Of a DNA stretch of 13,041 nt, positions 8,530-13,041 are shown one piece after another. A program made the translations under genes and the position numbers. The notes under the pieces were generated by a model. That model did no database searches. It was not told the origin of the DNA and saw nothing but the letters and a program-made list of their open reading frames with translations. Position 1 is the first letter of the stretch. Each line of letters begins with the position of its first letter. Source of the stretch: Stagonosporopsis chrysanthemi (Eukaryota; Ascomycota; Dothideomycetes; Pleosporales; Didymellaceae); contig JAFISE010000369.1 of NCBI GenBank assembly GCA_022560025.1, positions 1 through 13,041 on the forward strand, in the 5' to 3' direction.

Positions 8530-9132
8530 TTAATCGTCTTCCTGGTGTTGATGAGCACATGCATTAAGCAGCATCTTGACTACCTGCTCGTGGCCTCCAA
8601 GTGAAGCTGCCTGCAGTGCGTTGCCGTATCTTCCACCCTGCGCGTTGACGTCGGCGTCTTTGTCGAGCAGCATCTTGACTACATGCTCGTGGCCTCCAAG
8701 TGAAGCTGCCTGCAGTGCGTTGCAGTATCTTCCATCCTGCGCGTTGACGTCGGCGTCTTTGTCGAGCAGCATCTTGACTACCTGCCCGTGGCCTCCATCT
8801 GAAGCTGCCTGCAGTGCGTTGCCGTATCTTCCACCCTGCGCGTTGACGTCGGCGTCTTTGTCGAGCAGCATCTTGACTACATGCTCGTGGCCTCCCTGTG
8901 AAGCTGCCTGCAGTGCGTTGCCGTAGTCTCCACCCTGCGCGTTGACGTCGGCGTCTTTGTCGAGCAGCATCTTGACTACCTGCTCGTGGCCTCCCTGTGA
9001 AGCTGCCTGCAGTGCGTTGCCGTATCTTCCACCCTGCGCGTTGACGTCGGCGTCTTTGTCGAGCAGCATCTTGACTACCTGCTCGTGGCCTCCCTGTGAA
9101 GCTGCCTGCAGTGCGTTGCCGTAGTCTCCACC
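8530..9132 (-). repeat. Six 99-bp ankyrin-coding tandem repeats
   Basis: On the minus strand, units start at 9132, 9033, 8934, 8835, 8736 and 8637, each 99 bp (33 residues) except the last, which diverges after residue 23 and ends the protein. The repeat fits the ankyrin consensus, with NALQAAS and GGH, VVKMLL and DADVNAQ. Units 1-5, and unit 6 through residue 23, differ only at codons 1, 3, 5, 13, 17 and 18 of the repeat. Every one of those differences changes the amino acid. Two or three more diverged ankyrin units precede the array (about 9133-9335), including YALHLAASAGL and TPLYYACLYGD. Confidence 0.95.
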
Positions 9133-12008
9133 CTGCGCGTTGACGTTGGCGCCTTTGTTAGTCAACACCTGAGCGGTGTCCACGTCGCCGTAAAGGCATG
9201 CATAGTACAGGGGGGTGATTTTATTGCTGTCTTTCTCGTTTATGTCGCATCCTTCCTGAAGGAGTCGAGTGACGGCGCTGGTAAGTCCTGCAGAAGCCGC
9301 CAGGTGTAACGCATATGTTGGGGGCGTCTGGTCGACCCATTTTAGCCTTATGCTGGGAACGTTGTAGAGACTAGTGCTGTACACGATCGTACCAGGAATG
9401 ACTAAAAAGTCCATGCGATTGAAGCGCTCCTGAATATTCCAGTAGTTGTGACCATCTCTCAACACCTTGATCTGCAAAATGGCTGCAAGACACACACTCT
9501 GTTGTCGCAAAAGCGTCTCTAGTTGGTCCATGACATCGAGGGCAGGCTCTTCGCAACTAAAAACATGAAAGTCAAAGTTCTGACATGCATAGCCGGCGAA
9601 ATCGTTTTCTTTAAGTTGGATGTAAAGGTCAAAAACTGACTTCGCTGGTCTTTTGAGTGCTGTTAGTCGGATATACGCGAAACACGCTAAGCTCAATTGT
9701 CTGTGCACAGCTTTCAAATCCAGAAGTTTCGCTCGTATGTTTTGCTGCGACAGCCCTTGAACAGCGGTTGTCAAAAACTCCTGCACCGTGTAGTGGATCG
9801 GACGGATCGAGTCATTGGCTTCTTCTAGTAGGCTGCCACAAGCCTCAAGGATTACTTGAGGCGAATCGGTCTGTAAATCCTGACTGACTGTGCACTTCGA
9901 GTTGATCGCAAGCGCGTGTCGTAATTCCTGAGTGCTGAGAGGCCTCCGGGCATAGACTGTCCAAGCTAGGCAGTTGATTGCCAAATCTCTCATGTACGGG
10001 GACTGGACTTCGATCCGTTCTAGGATCCGAACGTAGGTGTCTGGCAAGCCCTGGGGTAGCGCCTCCAGTGCAGCTTCCACCACTTGGTCTTTATGGGCCT
10101 TGCTGGCTTGACAGAGGCTGTCTAGTTGAAGGTCAACCCAAAGAAACCTTTAACACATTAGCCTGCGAAAACCTCTACGCTGACTACTAGGTATAAACTT
10201 ACATCCCTTCTGCCTTCGTTGCGAGCGTCTGTATGATCTTTTCCTTGAGTTTGTCATTGGTAACGTAGAGTGTCTTTCCATGTTCCCCAGCTTGAAGCTT
10301 TTCGACCTGACTGCGAGCGAAAGTCTCTATGTCGGCGGTGACGTTCTCGGTCTGAATCTGGATCGTAGGTATGTGCTTGTCTCCGAAGGCTTTGGCAATG
10401 TCCATTTCATTACGACTGGTGACAAACACCTTGACATGGCATCGAACCTGTGCCGTCACTATGCCGGTGATGAATCCCAGAATATCTTTTCGCTTTTGCT
10501 CTGGACACTCGTCTAGAGCGTCGAACACCACGTATACCTGGCGCAGGTCTTCGATAAGAGATACAAATCTTTGCTGTGTGCCTACCAGAGAGGAAGGCAA
10601 GGCGTCGTGCTTGGTCTGGAGCAGGTCCGGAGGCAAATGGTCTTTCCTTCGACACAACTGCTTGAGCAGTGCAGTTACGATCTGATGAAGCTCCTTCAGC
10701 TGCGTGTCCCGATAGTTGTAGTAGGCAAAACAGAGCGCGGCATCCTCTCGTAGTCCAATCTTCGTTGTAATGTCTTCGATAACGTTTGACCTAGACTGCG
10801 ATTAGAATTAACGCTCTTCCGACAAGACAGGTGCCATCTTCACTTACGCAAGCACAGATTTACCAATTCCAGCTGTAAGTTGTCAGCAAAACACGTCTCT
10901 AGAGTAAGCGCGATCATGCTTACGTTTTCCGTAGCACCAGAGGAGGGATGAGGCTGGGCTCGTGAACCACTGCTCATACTTCGGCTCTTTAATTAGCCAG
11001 TCGCACGTCCGTTCATGCTTCTTTGCAAAAGTGTCCTGGTGAGTTTTCTCGAAGTCGATGCTCGATATCCAGGTAAGGAATGCCGATCTCTCTTTCCCTG
11101 AAGATTGGTCAATTACGAACATAAGAGCGTTATTTGGAATAGGTGGTCACACTGTCTTCATCACGCCGCCTTGCTTGCTCATCCTTTCTGGAGAAGTCAA
11201 AATGCAGCGACTGAACAGAATGCAGCAGTACGTTAAGGTCGCGCTGCAGATTATCTCTGATGTCCACAAACTGAGATTCAAACGTGTCCCATTGTTGGTG
11301 CATGAAAGCTCGAAGAGATGTCCACTCCCGCTGATCGCCGTTGTCGTCGACGAACACGCGGCGCGCCTTCCAGCTAAAGTCGAGCACGTTCGCGTAAGCT
11401 TTGACGACTGTCATTTCTACAAGATTAATATCTGCTGCCTTTGCATATTCTGCGAGAGGACCCAGATAGTCTTCGAAAGTGCAGATCATGTCGGTCAGCT
11501 TGCTAAAGTACATCGTGAACTTCAGGGCGAGGTCGATGACGACTCTTACTGAGCCAACGACCAGAGATGATATCTCAGGACTCGCCTGGATGCCGATAGC
11601 GACGCCTCCCATAAATCTGTCAAGCAGACCCAGGAACTTCGAAAGACGCTCAGCGTGAGGCCTAAAGGATGAGTTGTCCCTGTGCGCTGCGTCGTAAGCG
11701 TTTACGCGGGAAAGCAGGGTTTGCTCGTCGATCGTCTTTGACGCCTGCGCAAACGCGGCTTTCTCGGCCTGCGGGAGCTTCTCCAATGTTTTCGCCAAGG
11801 CCTTCTCTAGCACTGAGCCACGCGACGTTGTCGCGACCGACAGATCTGTGCTCGATGCGGGTGGACATGGCGGGGATGACAGTGGAGGAGCGGGAGAAGA
11901 CGTCTGTTGTGCAGGCCGCAGAGGGACTCTGTGGGGTGGTGTTGCCGGGGTTGTGTCTGACGTGAACAATGCCCGAACGCAATTCTGCATACGGTCTCGT
12001 TTTCGCAT
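8530..12008 (-). CDS. NLR-like STAND protein: N-domain, NACHT, ankyrin repeats
   Basis: Five exons, 12008-11153, 11097-10924, 10872-10848, 10790-10203 and 10147-8530, join in frame into 3261 nt, or 1086 residues. Introns of 55, 51, 57 and 55 nt start with GTGTGA, GTAAGC, GTAAGT and GTAAGT. Their acceptors are CAG, CAG, TAG and AAG. CTAAT-type branch sites are clear in introns 3 and 4 and CTGAC in intron 2. After a Ser/Pro-rich leader (20-60) comes a helical N-terminal domain (about 67-245, including FLGLLDRFMGGVAIGIQ), of the DUF7708/Goodbye-like kind found ahead of fungal NACHT domains; the exact family is uncertain. NACHT follows: Walker A GKPGIGKS (342-349), Walker B VVFDALDE with D442 and E446, and the TSR sensor-like segment (476-478). 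FLWVDLQL (549-556) and LAWTVYARRPLS mark the helical/winged part. Ankyrin repeats run from about 810 to the end, with six near-identical units from 887. No key residue is missing. Fungal STAND proteins oligomerise on ligand binding and trigger defence or incompatibility reactions; that role here is inferred. The start has A at -3; the in-frame ATG at codon 7 is an alternative. Confidence 0.93.
10848..10872 (-). other. 25-nt micro-exon carrying the Walker A core
   Basis: Exon 3 of the STAND gene is only 25 nt. It adds two bases to the split Pro codon of GKP, then encodes GIGKSVL, then gives two bases of the Ala codon that follows. It is flanked by CTTACAG upstream and GTAAGTG downstream. Only its inclusion yields a continuous frame with a complete Walker A; the neighbouring exons end and begin in phases that require exactly this piece. 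Confidence 0.92.
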
Positions 12009-12334
12009 GATGAACGGAAGTCGTAGGTCTGACGACGATGTCTGTTGTAGTTGGCAAGTTCCTCCATTTACGCGTGCGACAGGTCTTCAGCAATGCGGGG
12101 TAAGACTGAGGCTCAGCAGGCTGTGCCTCCTTGCAGCATCGACCTGCATTACCGTGTTTGATCACGTACCGTGTCCGTGCACCCAATGCACGGATTCAAC
12201 CAATGCACGGTTCAACGCTTTTGGTAGCCAACACAAATGAGGTTGTAGAGCCACGTACAATAGTTATTATCGCGAGGTATTTTGGTGCAGTATTCTATAG
12301 ACCTATGCAACAAAGTTCTTATGCAAAAGTTATC
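12009..12334. other. Upstream region of the NLR gene
   Basis: This should contain the NLR promoter and 5' UTR on the minus strand. An ATG at 12065-12067 opens an 86-codon minus-strand frame (MEELANYNRHRRQ) that overlaps the NLR start in another frame. It could be an upstream ORF, or part of an alternative first exon. A direct repeat, CCAATGCACGG followed by TTCAA, occurs twice at about 12183-12215. No clear TATA box was found. Confidence 0.35.
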
Positions 12335-13041
12335 TATATAAAGTGGCGGTGCGGCCGCTGCAGGTGGTGTGTGTGCAAGCTGGTGGAGGAGGCGTCGCAG
12401 GCTTTGGGCGACTACGAGCACCTACAGCATGACGCACAGGCTTTAGTTTGACTGCAGAAGCTTTTAAGGTTGTAGTCTTACCTCTTTAGAACTGTTGTAT
12501 AGCTTTTGCAGCGTCGTTGGCCTGTTTGGCAGCGGCTCTGGCAGCTTTCCAGACGTCTATTGCTTGACGTTCCTCTGCCTTCATCCTTGCACGCTCTTCC
12601 TTCTCCCTTGCCCGCTGTTAACACTTCTCTTCTTCAATCTTCTCCTTGTATAGCTTATTAGCAGCTGCTAACTCCCTCATCTCTGCTTTTTTTTGCTCTT
12701 CCTCCTCCTTGTTCCTCTCATTGACAGCCATTCGAACCCGTGCCTCCTGAATAGACCAAGGAGACCACACCATCGCTCCGCCGTGGTACTCCTGATGCTG
12801 TTGCAGGTCCAATTGCCTGCTAGGTTGCTTCTGCCGCTTCTGCTTTAGGTATAGCTTCTGCCTTAGGCCATTAAGTTCGCTGTGAAGGAGCTCTACCTGA
12901 GTTGATAGGTGGTGGATAGTTTAGCCAAGCTTCCGCGCACCCGCACTGCGCGGATCCTTCACTTCTGCACGCAGTGTAGTACAAGCTCGTAGCCAGTCTT
13001 CTGCAGAATAGGCAGTAGAGCCAGAGGTAACTGAGCCTGAG
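12335..13041 (-). pseudogene. pogo/Fot1-like transposase C-terminal part, right copy
   Basis: Reading leftwards from the window edge there are LLPILQKTGYELVLHCVQK, a one-base frameshift near 12960, DPRSAGARKLG, a TAA at 12921-12923, then TIHHLSTQVELLHSELNG, LDLQQHQEYHGGAMVWSP, and AEMRELAAANKLYKEKIEEE. Next come TAA at 12618-12620 and a continued Glu/Lys/Ala-rich tail (RAAAKQANDAAKAIQQF). It stops at TAA 12486-12488 and peters out in a Pro-rich stretch near 12370. This matches the C-terminal third of fungal pogo/Fot1 transposases. The DDE domain would lie beyond the window. Three in-frame stops and a frameshift show it is dead. Confidence 0.8.

Noticed and set aside
8576..9124. Plus-strand repetitive open frames across the ankyrin array
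   Set aside because: These are antisense shadows of the 99-bp repeats; the minus-strand frame fits the ankyrin consensus residue by residue.
8530..9132. A CRISPR-like or satellite array
   Set aside because: The units are contiguous 99-bp coding repeats without spacers, in frame with a NACHT protein, and the organism is a fungus.
10199..10657. A stand-alone gene for a Walker B-containing protein
   Set aside because: The apparent start is TTG. The frame continues upstream to the splice acceptor at 10790 and downstream through intron 4, so this is exon 4 of the NLR.
10883..11122. A separate small gene with CYGKRKHDRAY at its end
   Set aside because: The last residues are translated intron 2. 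Splicing at 10923 restores the Walker A sequence.
12183..12215. Two copies of CCAATGCACGG upstream of the NLR as an operator
   Set aside because: Only two short copies occur, with no known binding factor and no position relative to a mapped promoter; chance duplication is as likely.
7605..12812. Stops at nearly the same place in both pogo tails as a shared natural C-terminus
   Set aside because: The stops differ (TAG and TAA), are offset by one residue after NKLYKE, and the typical tail continues in frame beyond both, so independent decay is more likely.

Overview
The window is from a filamentous ascomycete genome (Pezizomycotina, probably Dothideomycetes, though the class is an inference). 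It has short 50-57 nt introns with fungal splice sites, a fungal NACHT-ankyrin STAND gene, a fungal-type P450-like gene, an OrsD-type zinc-finger fragment, and decayed Tc1/mariner and pogo/Fot1 transposase pieces. It reads as an accessory, repeat-rich region: two apparently intact conserved genes and one intact-looking orphan frame sit among broken genes and transposon fragments.

Layout. 1-1130: GC-rich with no recognisable gene. About 1131-2505 (+): a broken peptidase C14 (caspase-like) gene with a stop just after the catalytic Cys, later frameshifts and an apparent internal deletion. 2635-3060 (+): N-terminal DNA-binding part of a Tc1/mariner transposase without its catalytic core. 3060-3580: decayed sequence, possibly with a piggyBac-like Cys/His relic on the minus strand. 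3580-4869 (-): a 429-residue P450-like protein with a shortened Cys-ligand loop. 5406-6066 (-): an OrsD-like zinc-finger fragment with a frameshift. 6457-6596: a 20-bp tandem repeat. 6584-7639 (+): a GC-rich frame of unknown function, whose 3' end overlaps in another frame a pogo/Fot1 transposase tail (7605-7894). 8530-12008 (-): a complete five-exon NLR-like STAND gene. 12335-13041 (-): a second pogo/Fot1 tail pseudogene that runs off the window.

The centrepiece is the STAND gene. Open frames show it only in pieces, but four introns at consensus sites join them into one 1086-residue protein: N-terminal helical domain, NACHT NTPase with complete Walker A and B motifs, then ankyrin repeats. 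The Walker A lysine lies in a 25-nt micro-exon. The C-terminal repeats are 99-bp units with no silent differences between units over residues 1-23 of the repeat. They differ only at six codons, all changing the amino acid, mainly at predicted ligand-contact positions. That pattern fits a recognition receptor under concerted evolution with diversifying selection, as described for fungal NLRs that act in non-self recognition and regulated cell death.

No operon-like organisation is expected. The NLR lies between two inward-facing pogo tails, and a caspase-like pseudogene lies about 6 kb beyond its 3' end. A functional link between these is speculative.
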